From Desulfobacterales bacterium (lineage in GTDB: Bacteria > Desulfobacterota > Desulfobacteria > Desulfobacterales > JAEINQ01), in contig JAEINQ010000026.1 in the NCBI GenBank assembly GCA_016342285.1, forward strand, positions 1 to 64,000: a stretch of 64,000 bases of DNA, in the 5' to 3' direction. The notes beneath the pieces are model-generated. The model was given only the letters and a program-made list of their open reading frames with translations. It was not told where the DNA came from and did no database searches. A program made the translations under genes and the position numbers. Positions 33,224-43,703 of the stretch are shown in pieces (positions within the stretch are counted from its first letter, which is position 1; every line of letters starts with the position of its first letter).

Positions 33224-33958
33224 TTGACCCATAACCATAGAAACCCCCTCATTGAGCTTTGCGGCATCCGCTTTGGCTATCCCGGCAGCCAGCCGGTCCT
33301 GGATCGCCTGGACCTGGTGCTGCGTCCGGGGGATCGGTTCGGCCTGGTGGCCCCCAACGGAAGTGGCAAAACCACCCTGTTTCACATCATCATGGGGCTG
33401 CTCAAGCCTGACAGGGGCACGGTTTCCCTCTTCGGCCAAACCGTGTCGACGGAAAAAGAGTTTGCGCCATATCGCTCCCGCATCGGTCTTTTGTTTCAAG
33501 ATGCCGATGACCAGTTGTTCAGCCCCACGGTCCTGGAAGACGTGGCCTTCGGCCCTCTGAACATGGGAAAATCCGCTGACGAGGCCGTGGCCCTTTCCAG
33601 GCGCACCCTCTCTTTCCTGGGCCTTACGGGGTTTGAGGATAAGATCACCACCAAACTCTCCGGTGGTGAAAAACGGCTGGTCTCCCTGGCCACGGTCCTG
33701 GCCATGGAGCCCGAAGTGCTGCTTCTGGACGAACCGACCACCGGCCTGGACACCCGGACCAAAGAGACCCTTAAGGCGGTGCTCAACCGGCTCGACATCG
33801 CCTCTGTCGTGATTTCCCACGAATTCGATTTTCTCACCGCCACCACCGACCATGTCTACACCATGGAAAACGGCCGGATCCTGCTGGACGACGAACTGCA
33901 CATCCACGTTCACGAGCACGCCCACCGGATCGGCAAGCAGCCCCACCGCCACGTCTGA
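33224..33958 (+). CDS. cbiO: ECF transporter ATP-binding component CbiO
   Basis: The ATPase of about 244 residues powers the importer. It has Walker A APNGSGKTTL, Q-loop LLFQDADDQLF, signature LSGGEKR, Walker B VLLLDEPTTGLD and the switch His in VVISHEFDF. A His-rich tail (HIHVHEHAHRIGKQPHRHV) may bind nickel and is often seen in metal-handling proteins. Both in-frame starts are TTG: I prefer 33224, with GGGGA upstream and right before the domain; 33173 is the alternative. It is the last gene of the operon and no clear terminator follows. Confidence 0.93.
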   Translation: MTHNHRNPLIELCGIRFGYPGSQPVLDRLDLVLRPGDRFGLVAPNGSGKTTLFHIIMGLLKPDRGTVSLFGQTVSTEKEFAPYRSRIGLLFQDADDQLFSPTVLEDVAFGPLNMGKSADEAVALSRRTLSFLGLTGFEDKITTKLSGGEKRLVSLATVLAMEPEVLLLDEPTTGLDTRTKETLKAVLNRLDIASVVISHEFDFLTATTDHVYTMENGRILLDDELHIHVHEHAHRIGKQPHRHV

Positions 33959-34191
33959 CACCGGACCATCCCCGTCTCAACGGCCCGGGCGCGGCCCCTG
34001 GACTCCCACGGGTTGCCGATAATAGTCCAAAGCATCCACGCAATAATTGTATGGCGTTGAATGGTTTTTATTGCGCCTAACTATCCCGCTGTTATTATAG
34101 GTTTTTACAAATTCAGAGGACTTTCAGGAAGCTTTTTGATGCATTTGTCCGGCCGTGCCCCTCTCCAAGTCGCCCGTTCACATTCTTGTCA

Positions 34192-34210
34192 TGCATTCGT
34201 CATGAATGCA
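34192..34210. promoter_or_regulatory. Candidate activator site (7-bp inverted repeat)
   Basis: TGCATTC and GAATGCA are separated by five bases, centred about 85 bases upstream of the -24 element. This is the spacing expected of an NtrC-type upstream activator site. No identical copy is visible upstream of the second sigma-54 promoter at 52399. Confidence 0.4.
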
Positions 34211-34282
34211 ATCCATTGATATTTAATCTTTTTTTGCTTTTTCAATAAAAAAAGCACCGCATCCGCTGACCGGTGCTTCCGG

Positions 34283-34298
34283 TGGCATATAGCTTGCT
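34283..34298 (+). promoter_or_regulatory. Sigma-54 (-24/-12) promoter
   Basis: TGGCAT-N5-TTGCT matches the TGGCAC-N5-TTGCW consensus with exact GG-to-GC spacing. It ends 40 bases before the ATG at 34338. An NtrC-family activator is encoded 5 kb downstream in the same direction. Confidence 0.75.
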
Positions 34299-34337
34299 GA
34301 ACTATTTTTGTTTACCCGACTCATAACAGGAAAACCA

Positions 34338-34772
34338 ATGATCCATATCGATGTCTTCTTTGATTTATTTAAAAATTCATTGCCGGGAAAAATATTTATC
34401 AGTGTCCTTACGGGAATGGTCGGCTCGGCGATCTTGGTTGTTTTCTTTTTTCCACTGTTGTCCGCCAACGGCCTGCTCAAATTGCTCCCATGGGTTGTGG
34501 GATTCAATGCGGCACTCACCGGCTACACCTTGGTGGACAAGACAAAAACGAGTTTAAAACACCGTCACCTGTTTACCGGCACCGCCGGTGCCCTTTGCGC
34601 TGTTTCGGCCTGCGTGGTTTTGGCTGTTGCCGCCCTGCGATTGCAGGGTGTTCTTTTGATCACCGCCTCGGATCTGGCCATAATGCTGCCCATCGGCATT
34701 GCAGCCGGATGGCTTGGCGGCATTCTGGCCGTAAAATATTTTGGCCTCAACTGGAAAAGCAACCCGCGCTGA
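34338..34772 (+). CDS. Small polytopic membrane protein of unknown function
   Basis: This 144-residue protein has about four transmembrane segments: FISVLTGMVGSAILVVFFFP, LLPWVVGFNAALTGYTLV, GTAGALCAVSACVVLAVAAL and LAIMLPIGIAAGWLGGILAV. No signal peptide or known family is recognised. Start 34338 follows CAGGAAAACCA and fits the promoter distance. It is first in the sigma-54 transcript, 53 bases before the TSUP gene, so it may help that exporter or its signalling. Function unknown. Confidence 0.65.
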   Translation: MIHIDVFFDLFKNSLPGKIFISVLTGMVGSAILVVFFFPLLSANGLLKLLPWVVGFNAALTGYTLVDKTKTSLKHRHLFTGTAGALCAVSACVVLAVAALRLQGVLLITASDLAIMLPIGIAAGWLGGILAVKYFGLNWKSNPR

Positions 34773-34825
34773 TTCATGGAAGTCTGTAATTATCTGTTTT
34801 TTATTTACTAACCAGGAGGAGAAGA

Positions 34826-36523
34826 ATGAAGAGAGTTTATTTGCCATTGGCTATAATCGTATCCTTTTTTGTGTTTGCCGCGTCCGGTTTATGCGCATCC
34901 ACGGCAACAATTTCCGCGTCCAGCTATAAAGCCGGCGACACGGTCACCATTGCGGGGGCCATCGAACCGGGGCAGGACCTGTATATCGCCATTGCGCAGC
35001 AGGACATGTTCGCACCGGCCGACACGGACGGTGCCCATGAAAAGAAACGATTAAAAAAAGATGCCCAGAAGGCCAGCTTCAACCTCGATACCAAAATCCC
35101 GCCACTGTACTACATGCTGACCAGCAACCCCGATGCATTCGGCAAGGTCGGGAAAAAGAAATTTGGCGGCCCCTCGGTGCTTCTAGGCAAAGGCAACGGC
35201 ATTTATTCCACCACCATGTACTATCTCAACAGTAAGTTCGGCGACATCGACGCCGGCGTAAGGTCCATGCTCGGACCCATCAAAACCGAAGATCAGTGGA
35301 ACTTTTTCAGGTATGCCCATCAGGGAAATTACGGAATCAATACCATTGTCAAAGAAGGCAGTCGGGTCGGTAAGGTGGTTATTTTTGCCCGCAGTGTCAT
35401 CACCGATCAGAGCAGCGGCAATTACTGGGATAAAAACACCACCGTTAAGCTGGACAAGACCACCGGAAAGTTTACGGCATCGTTTAAAACCTACCGCCAC
35501 AACCCGCCCGAAACCAACTTCGACGTCTTCCTCAACGGAACCAAAACCGGCACCTACAAAGTTGACGGCAACGGTTACTGGCTCACCAAGGGTTTTCGCT
35601 ACATGAATCCGCTGTGGATCATTATCGGGGCCATCCTTGTCGGCACTTATTTTTCCATGATCGGGGCGGCCGGCGGCATGCTCATGGCTGCTTTCCAGGT
35701 TCTTGTGGTCAACACCATGGGTCCCGTGGGCATCAACGCGGCAAACGTATTGAAACCCTCCAATATGGCATTGACCCTGTTTTCACCCCTCGGCTCCTTC
35801 TGGCGCTATGCAAAGATAGAAAAACGTGTGGCCTGGCCGGTGGGGCTCTCCTTTGGTGTCGGCATTTTCATCGGATCAATCTGGCTCGGTAAATATGTCT
35901 CAGCCGTTTTGCCCATGAAAGCCTATAAGGAATGGCTGGCCGTGCTGGTTGTGCTCATGGGCATCAAAACGTTGATGGAAATGCGGCCCAAAGCCATGGC
36001 AAAACGGAAAAACATTGCCGCCATGACCAAAAAGTTCAACGAAGAAGTGGCCAAGGCCAAGGCCGAGGGCCGTAGCGCGGAGATGGGAAGCATCGAGCCC
36101 GTCAAGACCGGCCTGACCGATTACCGCTTTAAGTTCTGGGGCGAAGAGTTCACCATCAACCCCCTGCTTTTCGGTATTCTCGGTGTTGCCATCGGTATCG
36201 TCTCCAGGGCCTTTGGTATTGGCGGCGGCTTTCTGCTGGTTCCGGCCATGACCACCCTGGGCGCCCTGCCCATGTATGTGGCGGTACCGATTTCATTGAT
36301 CGGCACCTGCTTTTCCAGCATCGGCTCCTTCCTCGGCTATCTGATGGTCGGGTATTTGCCGGACTGGACCCTGGCGATCTCCATCATCATTGGTGGATTT
36401 GCCGGCGGCATGCTGGGCAGCCGGGCACAAAAGCTTTTCAGTGAAAAAACCCTGAAAATCGTGCTGGCAATTACCCTGTTCTTCCTGTTCTTCCGGTTCT
36501 TCAAGATCGAAATCTGGATATAG
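34826..36523 (+). CDS. TauE/SafE (TSUP) family exporter with N-terminal exported domain
   Basis: The 565-residue protein begins with a signal peptide (AIIVSFFVFAASGLCA) and a periplasmic beta-rich domain of about 240 residues (ISASSYKAGDTVTIAG). The TSUP permease then comes in two halves: GAILVGTYFSMIGAAGGMLM and GVAIGIVSRAFGIGGGFLLV carry the paired G-x-G-G motifs typical of the family. A long cytoplasmic loop (about 385-430) separates the halves. TSUP proteins move sulfite, sulfonates or other organo-sulfur anions; in sulfate reducers such forms are thought to handle sulfur compounds. The sigma-54 promoter upstream and the terminator at 36543 bound the transcript. The substrate is inference. 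Confidence 0.85.
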   Translation: MKRVYLPLAIIVSFFVFAASGLCASTATISASSYKAGDTVTIAGAIEPGQDLYIAIAQQDMFAPADTDGAHEKKRLKKDAQKASFNLDTKIPPLYYMLTSNPDAFGKVGKKKFGGPSVLLGKGNGIYSTTMYYLNSKFGDIDAGVRSMLGPIKTEDQWNFFRYAHQGNYGINTIVKEGSRVGKVVIFARSVITDQSSGNYWDKNTTVKLDKTTGKFTASFKTYRHNPPETNFDVFLNGTKTGTYKVDGNGYWLTKGFRYMNPLWIIIGAILVGTYFSMIGAAGGMLMAAFQVLVVNTMGPVGINAANVLKPSNMALTLFSPLGSFWRYAKIEKRVAWPVGLSFGVGIFIGSIWLGKYVSAVLPMKAYKEWLAVLVVLMGIKTLMEMRPKAMAKRKNIAAMTKKFNEEVAKAKAEGRSAEMGSIEPVKTGLTDYRFKFWGEEFTINPLLFGILGVAIGIVSRAFGIGGGFLLVPAMTTLGALPMYVAVPISLIGTCFSSIGSFLGYLMVGYLPDWTLAISIIIGGFAGGMLGSRAQKLFSEKTLKIVLAITLFFLFFRFFKIEIWI

Positions 36524-36542
36524 CCCGGAAACTGTGGTAAAA

Positions 36543-36584
36543 AACAGGGGTGAAAGGGGATGCCTTTCGCCCCTGTTTTTTTTT
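36543..36584 (+). terminator. Terminator after TSUP gene
   Basis: AACAGGGGTGAAAGG / CCTTTCGCCCCTGTT stem with a tight loop and nine T after it. Downstream genes therefore need read-through or their own promoter. Confidence 0.92.
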
Positions 36585-36625
36585 GAACCGCAACCTTTAA
36601 AACGGAATCGACGACTTTTCCAACC

Positions 36626-37225
36626 ATGGACACCCTCTTAGATACCCTCTGGCTTCATATCCTTACGGGCATGGAATTTATTGCCGGCACCATGGATACC
36701 CTCCTGGCCCCGCTTCATGTGCTGGGTCCGGCAGGGGTCATCCTGATACTGGTTGTGGCAACGGTCTGCCTGACCAAATTTCTCAACCGGGTTTACTGCC
36801 CCAAACGATATGGGGAACTTGAAGAGGAATATCATCACTGGCTCAACCTGCGCCAGGAAGCCATGGCTTGCGAAGACCGTGAAAAAGGCAAGGCCATGGC
36901 CAAAAACATCGACCAGGCCAAACTCAACAAGGCCTATTACGACTATTTTTTTGAAGGCTTTCTCAAAAACATCCTCACCACGATTTTACCGGTATTGCTT
37001 GTCTCGGCCTATATCAATCACGGGTATACACCGGCAACACTTATGAGCCGTTTTGGCCAACCCCATATCTTCAAATTCGCCAATTTCAACGGAGAACCGC
37101 TGGTCATCGGTGCCTTTTTCTGGTTTGTAATCGCCCTGCTGATGGTATATCCGGGCTGGATGATGTTAGCGGCGGTGTTCCGTCGTCATTTCAAAAGGCC
37201 GAAAAAACAGTCAACCGATCTATAA
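36626..37225 (+). CDS. Membrane protein, possibly DUF106/EMC3-like
   Basis: This 199-residue protein has one helix at about 33-52 (LGPAGVILILVVATVCLTKF). A charged cytoplasmic coiled region follows (YGELEEEYHHWLNLRQEAMA, KAMAKNIDQAKLNKAYYDYF), then two helices (ILTTILPVLLVSAYI; GAFFWFVIALLMVYPGWMML). The plan of one helix, a coiled coil and a helix pair resembles DUF106/EMC3 members of the Oxa1 superfamily, but I cannot confirm it by motif. It starts 40 bases after the TSUP terminator and is followed closely by two more membrane genes. Confidence is good for gene reality and low for family. Confidence 0.6.
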   Translation: MDTLLDTLWLHILTGMEFIAGTMDTLLAPLHVLGPAGVILILVVATVCLTKFLNRVYCPKRYGELEEEYHHWLNLRQEAMACEDREKGKAMAKNIDQAKLNKAYYDYFFEGFLKNILTTILPVLLVSAYINHGYTPATLMSRFGQPHIFKFANFNGEPLVIGAFFWFVIALLMVYPGWMMLAAVFRRHFKRPKKQSTDL

Positions 37226-37237
37226 TATAGATATATT

Positions 37238-37726
37238 ATGAAACTCTGCCGCCCCCTGATGACAACCGCCATTCGGGTTCTGATCGTTTTGTTGCTAAAC
37301 GCCGTTCCGGCCACGGCCACCCAGACCCATGGCGAGCCGGAGGGGCTGTACGTTCATCAGATGGCCCATTTTTTCTTCATTGTCTCCATGGGCATCCTGG
37401 AATTCTGGCTGAGACAGCGCAATCTCGTCAGGAAGCCGGGATGGCGCTATATTCAGATGGCTGCCGTCCTGCTTATCCTGTGGAATCTGGATGCCATGTT
37501 TGTTCATTTCCTGGCTGAACAGGTCGATTTTATTAAAATTACCCCTATCGACTTGTGGCATATCAAAATTTCCACACCGGAAAATCAAAAATTCATCGCC
37601 ATTTTATATTATGCGGCAAAGCTTGATCATCTGCTTTGTGTGCCGGCCATGTGCTGCATGTATCACGGATTGCAAACCCTTCTCAAAGACACCGCCGCGG
37701 CGGAGAGCCCGACACATCGACCATGA
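37238..37726 (+). CDS. Membrane protein of unknown function upstream of sensor kinase
   Basis: The 162-residue protein has an N-terminal signal or anchor (IRVLIVLLLNAVPATATQTH) and helices at about 45-63 (AHFFFIVSMGILEFWLR) and 70-92 (YIQMAAVLLILWNLDAMFVH). A third hydrophobic part has two Cys pairs nearby (LDHLLCVPAMCCMYHGLQ). Several His residues lie in or next to helices (HQMAHFF, MFVHFLAE, LWHIK), which could ligate haem or metal. It overlaps the kinase start by four bases (ATGA), so it is probably a co-translated sensory partner. No known family recognised. Confidence 0.65.
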   Translation: MKLCRPLMTTAIRVLIVLLLNAVPATATQTHGEPEGLYVHQMAHFFFIVSMGILEFWLRQRNLVRKPGWRYIQMAAVLLILWNLDAMFVHFLAEQVDFIKITPIDLWHIKISTPENQKFIAILYYAAKLDHLLCVPAMCCMYHGLQTLLKDTAAAESPTHRP

Positions 37727-39216
37727 TCACATCCTCGGCGCCCATATTTCTCGTCGACCTCATCGGCTCGATCCTGATGATTGTCCTGTCCTTCCTTTGC
37801 CTTCGAATCGTATACAAACTCAGGGAGCGGGACGTCAACAACCTGATTTGGACCTACCTGCTCTGGATATGTATCGGTCTGGCATGCTTTGCCGTCTCCC
37901 GGTCCGCCGGCCACATTCTGAAAAACGTTTTGTTCCTGGCCGGCAACAAGGCGCTGTGGAAAACGATTCGTCCCTTTAGCGGCGCCATCAATACCGTCAT
38001 GTTTATCGTTGTGGCCGCCATCACCCTCTTTTTTGAACGCATCTGGAAAATCTACCAACTGATCCTTAAAGACCGTCAGGCAATCAAGGAAGCCCATCAG
38101 GAACTGCTTTTTTTAAACCAGAACCTCGAGGAACGGGTTGAGAGGCGAACCATCGAATTAAAAGCCTCGGAATATAAATATCGTCAGATTTTCGAGGTTT
38201 CCAAAGATATGATCGTCGTTGTAAAAAAGGGCGGATTGATATTAAACCTGAACCCGGCCGGGTCCAGACTGTTGGGTTTGAAACACCGAAACGAAACCGT
38301 GGCCAGCCATTCTATCCAGGAATTTATGGCAAATCCCGTCGAATGGAGTTCCATCAAAAATGTTATTGCCGATGAGGGCTCCATCTCCAGCTACGAACTT
38401 GATCTGCGCATGGCCGGAGGCCTCACCAAGAGAGCACTGGTCAGCGGCAGCATCGCAAAGAGTTCGGGAGAAGAAGATGCGATCCTTTTGCTGGTCAAGG
38501 ACATTGAACAGCGTCGCATCATGGAGAACCATCTCGCCCAGGCCGATAAACTGGCTTCCATCGGAGAACTTTCCTCCGGCGTGGCGCACGAAATCAACAA
38601 CCCTCTGGGCATTATCCTCGGGTACACCCAATTGCTTCTCCGGGAAGAAAACACGACATCGGAACGGTATTCGGATTTTAAGACCATTGAAAAGCACGTT
38701 CGGGGGTGTAAAACCATTGTAGAAAACCTTTTAAGCTTTGCCAGGACATCTCCTCCCAAAAGGGAGACCGCTGATATTCACATGATTATCGAAGATGTTC
38801 TCGAATTTGTTCTCCATCATTCCGGAATAGAAAAAATTAATGTCCAAAAACGATTCGACCCGAATCTAAAACCCATCGTCGTGGATGAAAAAAAAATCAA
38901 ACAGGTCATTATGAACCTGGTCATGAATTCCCGGCACGCTATCGGAAAGGCCGGAACCATCCGGGTTTCCACATGGCTCAACGCGAACCCAAAAGAAGTC
39001 CATATTCATGTCAGCGACACGGGGCATGGAATCGAGAAGAAATATTTTTCTCGCATTTTCGACCCTTTTTTTACGACCAAACCCACAGGTGAAGGGACCG
39101 GGCTCGGACTTTCCGTCAGCTACGGAATTATCAAAAGCCATGGCGGACATATTACGGTAAAAAGCGAGCCGGGAAAAGGGTCAGAATTTATTGTTTCATT
39201 GCCCATCACTTCATGA
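37723..39216 (+). CDS. Membrane PAS sensor histidine kinase
   Basis: The kinase of about 497 residues has three N-terminal helices (FLVDLIGSILMIVLSFLCLR; WTYLLWICIGLACFAVS; AINTVMFIVVAAITLFFE). A coiled coil (AHQELLFLNQNLEERVERRT), a PAS domain (about 137-260), HisKA with SSGVAHEINNPLGI (phosphorylated His) and HATPase with VMNLVMNSRHAIGKA (N box), VSDTGHGIE (G1) and GTGLGLSVSYGI (G2) follow. This HisKA subtype is the NtrB-like one that pairs with NtrC regulators, and such a regulator starts 12 bases downstream. It overlaps the preceding membrane protein by four bases. The signal may come from that protein. Confidence 0.93.
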   Translation: MITSSAPIFLVDLIGSILMIVLSFLCLRIVYKLRERDVNNLIWTYLLWICIGLACFAVSRSAGHILKNVLFLAGNKALWKTIRPFSGAINTVMFIVVAAITLFFERIWKIYQLILKDRQAIKEAHQELLFLNQNLEERVERRTIELKASEYKYRQIFEVSKDMIVVVKKGGLILNLNPAGSRLLGLKHRNETVASHSIQEFMANPVEWSSIKNVIADEGSISSYELDLRMAGGLTKRALVSGSIAKSSGEEDAILLLVKDIEQRRIMENHLAQADKLASIGELSSGVAHEINNPLGIILGYTQLLLREENTTSERYSDFKTIEKHVRGCKTIVENLLSFARTSPPKRETADIHMIIEDVLEFVLHHSGIEKINVQKRFDPNLKPIVVDEKKIKQVIMNLVMNSRHAIGKAGTIRVSTWLNANPKEVHIHVSDTGHGIEKKYFSRIFDPFFTTKPTGEGTGLGLSVSYGIIKSHGGHITVKSEPGKGSEFIVSLPITS

Positions 39217-39228
39217 GGCCCGAAAACC

Positions 39229-40620
<1,392 letters not shown>

Positions 40621-41865
40621 AACAACAATCGCCATTGTGCACCCTGGATACCTTCAACATTTCAAATGTCTGGGTTCAGCCTGCAGGGATCATTGTTGTT
40701 ATGGATGGGATATTGTCGTTGATAAAGTCACATATAAAAAATTATGTCGGTGCCCCGACACGACCGTTGCAGACCTTTTCAGCAAGCATGTCCACAGAAA
40801 CAAAAGCGATTGCTCGGAAAAAAACTATGCCAGAATATCAAAAGTCAACGATCATTGCGCTTTTTTGACAACCGCGAGGCTTTGTCTGATTCAGTCCCGA
40901 CTCGGAGAGTCCTTCCTGCCGGATGTATGTGCGATCTTTCCCCGTCATTTCAGGCCTTACGGTCAGCGCATTGAAATGTCGGCATCCGTTTCCTGTCCGG
41001 AAATCGCCCGCCTGGCAATGCAAAACCCAGACAGCCTCGATATGGTCGAATCCCAAATCGACGGAAAACGATTAGAAAAACTGCGCGCCACGACCACGGC
41101 CGAATCCTTTTGTTTCAATGGGGGAAAAGAGGCGGTTACTTGCTTTTCCATACAATTGTTAAAAAACAGGACGTTTCAATTATGGGAAAGACTGCTGCTC
41201 TTGGGGTTTTTATGTAAAGAGGTGTCAGGGCTTGATGGAAAAGGGCGTTCCGATGACATCATTGCCTTGATAGGCGCCTTTGCCGATCATGTGCAGACCG
41301 GATTCTTCAACGAAATCCTGGCAAAGGCACCGGTGATGACATCGCTACAACTCCAGATCGTGAAACGGCTGACCGATGAAAAATCCGATTCAATCCGGGT
41401 AAAAGCCTTTTCCACCTTTGTCGATGACTGTTTTTCGGGGCTTCAATACGATGGCGCGAACCCAAACATGCAGGCCATCAAAAGGCGTTACGATCTCTCT
41501 TATAAAAAATATTTTTTGCCGTTTGCCAAAAATCACCAGTATCTTTTCGAAAACTACCTGATCAATTTTTTGTTTTCAAGCGAACTGGGAGTATCCGATG
41601 GAAAAGGGGTCTATGACCAGTTTGTATTGATGGCACTCCATTTTGCCATGATTAAAACGTATTTAATCGGATTGGCCGCGTTTGGGCAAAAACCTTTGAG
41701 TCCCGATTTGACAATTGATCTGATTTACTCTTTCACCAAGACCGTGGAGCCCGATGCCCGGTTCAAATCCTATGCCCTCGATCTGCTGGAAAACAGTGGA
41801 TGTGGAGATGTGATGAGCGTTGCGGTTCTTTTAAAGAACGAGTGAAAAATCCAGATTTACAAAAA

Positions 41866-41958
41866 AGCACAACGGGTACAAAGTTAACAGTTCGTATTTA
41901 AAGCATTATCTCTTGCTATGCGTTGTGCCTCGTGGTTTTAAACGACTTTTTCGAATGC
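41866..41958. repeat. Palindromic intergenic element, family C copy 2
   Basis: Degenerate copy: AAAAAAGCACAACGGGTACAAAG against GCGTTGTGCCTCGTGG, ending AACGACTTTTTCGAATGC. It matches the right end of 26828-26939 best; the left outer end is unclear near the fliB-like stop. Confidence 0.6.
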
Positions 41959-41993
41959 ATCAATGTTGACTCATTCGAAAAATATCCCAAATC

Positions 41994-42066
41994 CCGTCAT
42001 GCCTGCGAAGGCAGGCATCCAGAACCATCTGAAATGAATGGATTCCCGCCTTCGCGGGAATGACGA
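41994..42066. repeat. CGTCATGCCTGCG..CGCGGGAATGACG repeat
   Basis: CCGTCATGCCTGCGAAGGCA GGCATCCAG and TGGATTCCCGCCTTCGCGGG AATGACG form a long inverted repeat. Repeats of this wording are widespread in bacterial genomes. It ends about 90 bases downstream of the NifU-like gene and could act as a transcription barrier for the Rnf operon. Confidence 0.8.
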
Positions 42067-42159
42067 CAAAGGCATTTTAACTTTAGTTCACTTGCATCAG
42101 TTGTCGTCGGCATGGCCGGTCTATTTCGGAGGCTATACTAGCCCCGGGCATTGGCCGCC

Positions 42160-42573
42160 TCATTGCTTGTTGGCAACCACGCCCCGCATATAATCATCGA
42201 CGGCCGCATACAGTGTTTCAACGGCCAGGCCCGCGCAATGCATATGGTCTGCCGGCAATCCGCCCACCGCATGCCGCACGGCTTCCGCATCGATATCGAA
42301 TATTTCTTCGGGCTTTTTGTTTTTCGCCAGATCCGCCGCGGCCAGAACACAATTGTAGCTATGCACGCACCCGTTCGTCCACTGGGAGGAATCGACCACC
42401 TTGTGGTTTTCAAAGGCAAGACGGATCTCCATCACGTCCCCACAGCTTCCGGTGATGCGGGCCTTTCCATCCGGCTGGCTCAAATGGGGGTTGAGCCAAT
42501 AATAGACCGCAAACCACAGCACGGCCACAACCAGAAGAACGCCGGCCCCTAAGAATACGTTGGCCCCGTTCAT
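42160..42573 (-). CDS. Membrane-anchored NifU-like Fe-S scaffold
   Basis: The 137-residue protein has an N-terminal helix (FLGAGVLLVVAVLWFAVYYW) and a NifU/IscU-like domain. The three scaffold cysteines and the Asp are in ITGSCGDVMEIRL, TNGCVHSYNCVLAAA and HMHCAGLAVETLY, and GGLPADH is also typical. NifU-type proteins build and hand over Fe-S clusters and are normally soluble; an anchor is unusual. It is the last gene of the operon that encodes the Fe-S-rich Rnf subunits, so local cluster delivery to RnfB, RnfC or the ferredoxin is a reasonable inference. 73 bases separate it from apbE. Confidence 0.85.
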   Translation of the reverse strand: MNGANVFLGAGVLLVVAVLWFAVYYWLNPHLSQPDGKARITGSCGDVMEIRLAFENHKVVDSSQWTNGCVHSYNCVLAAADLAKNKKPEEIFDIDAEAVRHAVGGLPADHMHCAGLAVETLYAAVDDYMRGVVANKQ

Positions 42574-42646
42574 TTTCTTCCTTTTTTAAGACTTACCACC
42601 GAAACGGTCGTTGTGCGATTCAATCCGTCGTCCATTGTCCCAGGCC

Positions 42647-43690
42647 TCATGCCGAGGGCCATCGGCTTGATACAGAGTTCTTCCCCCTTGACCCCATCAG
42701 CAGGCATTCGGTGCCCGGCAATGCTTCAATCAGCGCCTTGCCCGCGTTGGCCCCAGCGACAAAAACAGCCGTTGACAGGGCGTCGGCATCCATTGCGTTT
42801 CCGGCAAGAACCGTGACACTCTTGAGTTCAGGGGCCGGAGCGCCATTTTGTGGATTCATAATATGATGGTACAATTTTTCGCGGTCAAAATAGACTTCAT
42901 AATTCCCGGAAGTGGCAATGGCGCCGTTAATCATGCTGATTCTATTGACATTTTCACCATTTTTTTCAGGATTCTGAATCGCCACCGACCAGGGCGTTTT
43001 CCCATCCCTGCCGCCGATAACCCGGATATCGCCACCGGCGTTGATTAACCCGTGTCTCACCTTGTTTTTCATCAGCACATCAATGCCGCAATCGATGATG
43101 TACCCTTTGGCAATGCCATCTAAGGTAATCCCCATGCCTTCCTTTTCAAATCGTACTGAATTGTTGTTGAAACAAATGGCCCGGGAATCAACCCGATCAA
43201 GGGCGTTGTTTATCTGCTGGCGGCTAGGGGGCGTGTGGTAACTGGCAAAGTGATCTTTGTAAAGATCGACCAGGGGCTTTACCGTTACATCAAAGGCGCC
43301 TCGGCTGATTCGGTTGAAATGAATGGAACGGGAAAGGACCGTCATGACTTCGGGTGGAAGTCCATTTGCAAATCCGTCCTGATTCAATGTCCCCACAGGC
43401 GAGCCGGTTTGATACCGGGTCAGAAGACGCCCAACCCGGTCCATTTCATCAAAGGCCATGCCGATGGCCTCGTCGGCTTTTGCCCGGGAAGGGTGAATCA
43501 GGGTAATGGCAGCAAAGGTACCCATGGTCAGGCGCGTTCTTGTGATTTTATACAACCGCCGGTCGAATGCAACGCTTTCCGAAACAGGCATGAATCCGGG
43601 AACCAGAAGACCCGCTCCGAGCAGGCCTGAATATTTTAAAAACGAACGTCGGTTAACGCGCCGAATCTCTATGTCTTTATCAATCATCAT
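42647..43690 (-). CDS. apbE: FAD:protein FMN transferase
   Basis: ApbE attaches FMN covalently to Thr residues of RnfG and RnfD. The protein of about 347 residues starts with a twin-arginine-like signal (RRVNRRSFLKYSGLLGAGLL), so it acts in the periplasm. It has MGTFAAITLIHP, RISRGAFDVTVKPLVDLY, GITLDGIAKGYIID and INAGGDIRVIGG, and the metal-binding GNAMDADALSTAVFV. The start at 43690 has GGGAAAG upstream and lies 13 bases after rnfB; in-frame codons further upstream overlap rnfB. It fits the operon: both target motifs are present in RnfG and RnfD here. Confidence 0.95.
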   Translation of the reverse strand: MMIDKDIEIRRVNRRSFLKYSGLLGAGLLVPGFMPVSESVAFDRRLYKITRTRLTMGTFAAITLIHPSRAKADEAIGMAFDEMDRVGRLLTRYQTGSPVGTLNQDGFANGLPPEVMTVLSRSIHFNRISRGAFDVTVKPLVDLYKDHFASYHTPPSRQQINNALDRVDSRAICFNNNSVRFEKEGMGITLDGIAKGYIIDCGIDVLMKNKVRHGLINAGGDIRVIGGRDGKTPWSVAIQNPEKNGENVNRISMINGAIATSGNYEVYFDREKLYHHIMNPQNGAPAPELKSVTVLAGNAMDADALSTAVFVAGANAGKALIEALPGTECLLMGSRGKNSVSSRWPSA

Positions 43691-43703
43691 TCTTTCCCTG
43701 CCA

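Larger units (their letters stand above)
33959..34337. other. Intergenic region with sigma-54 promoter
   Basis: About 380 AT-rich bases without a gene. It contains a TGCATTC-gtcat-GAATGCA palindrome at 34192-34210 and the sigma-54 promoter at 34283-34298. A short AAAAAAGCACCG..CCGGTGCTT hairpin (34247-34281) lies just before the promoter and may terminate minus- or plus-strand transcripts. Confidence 0.6.
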
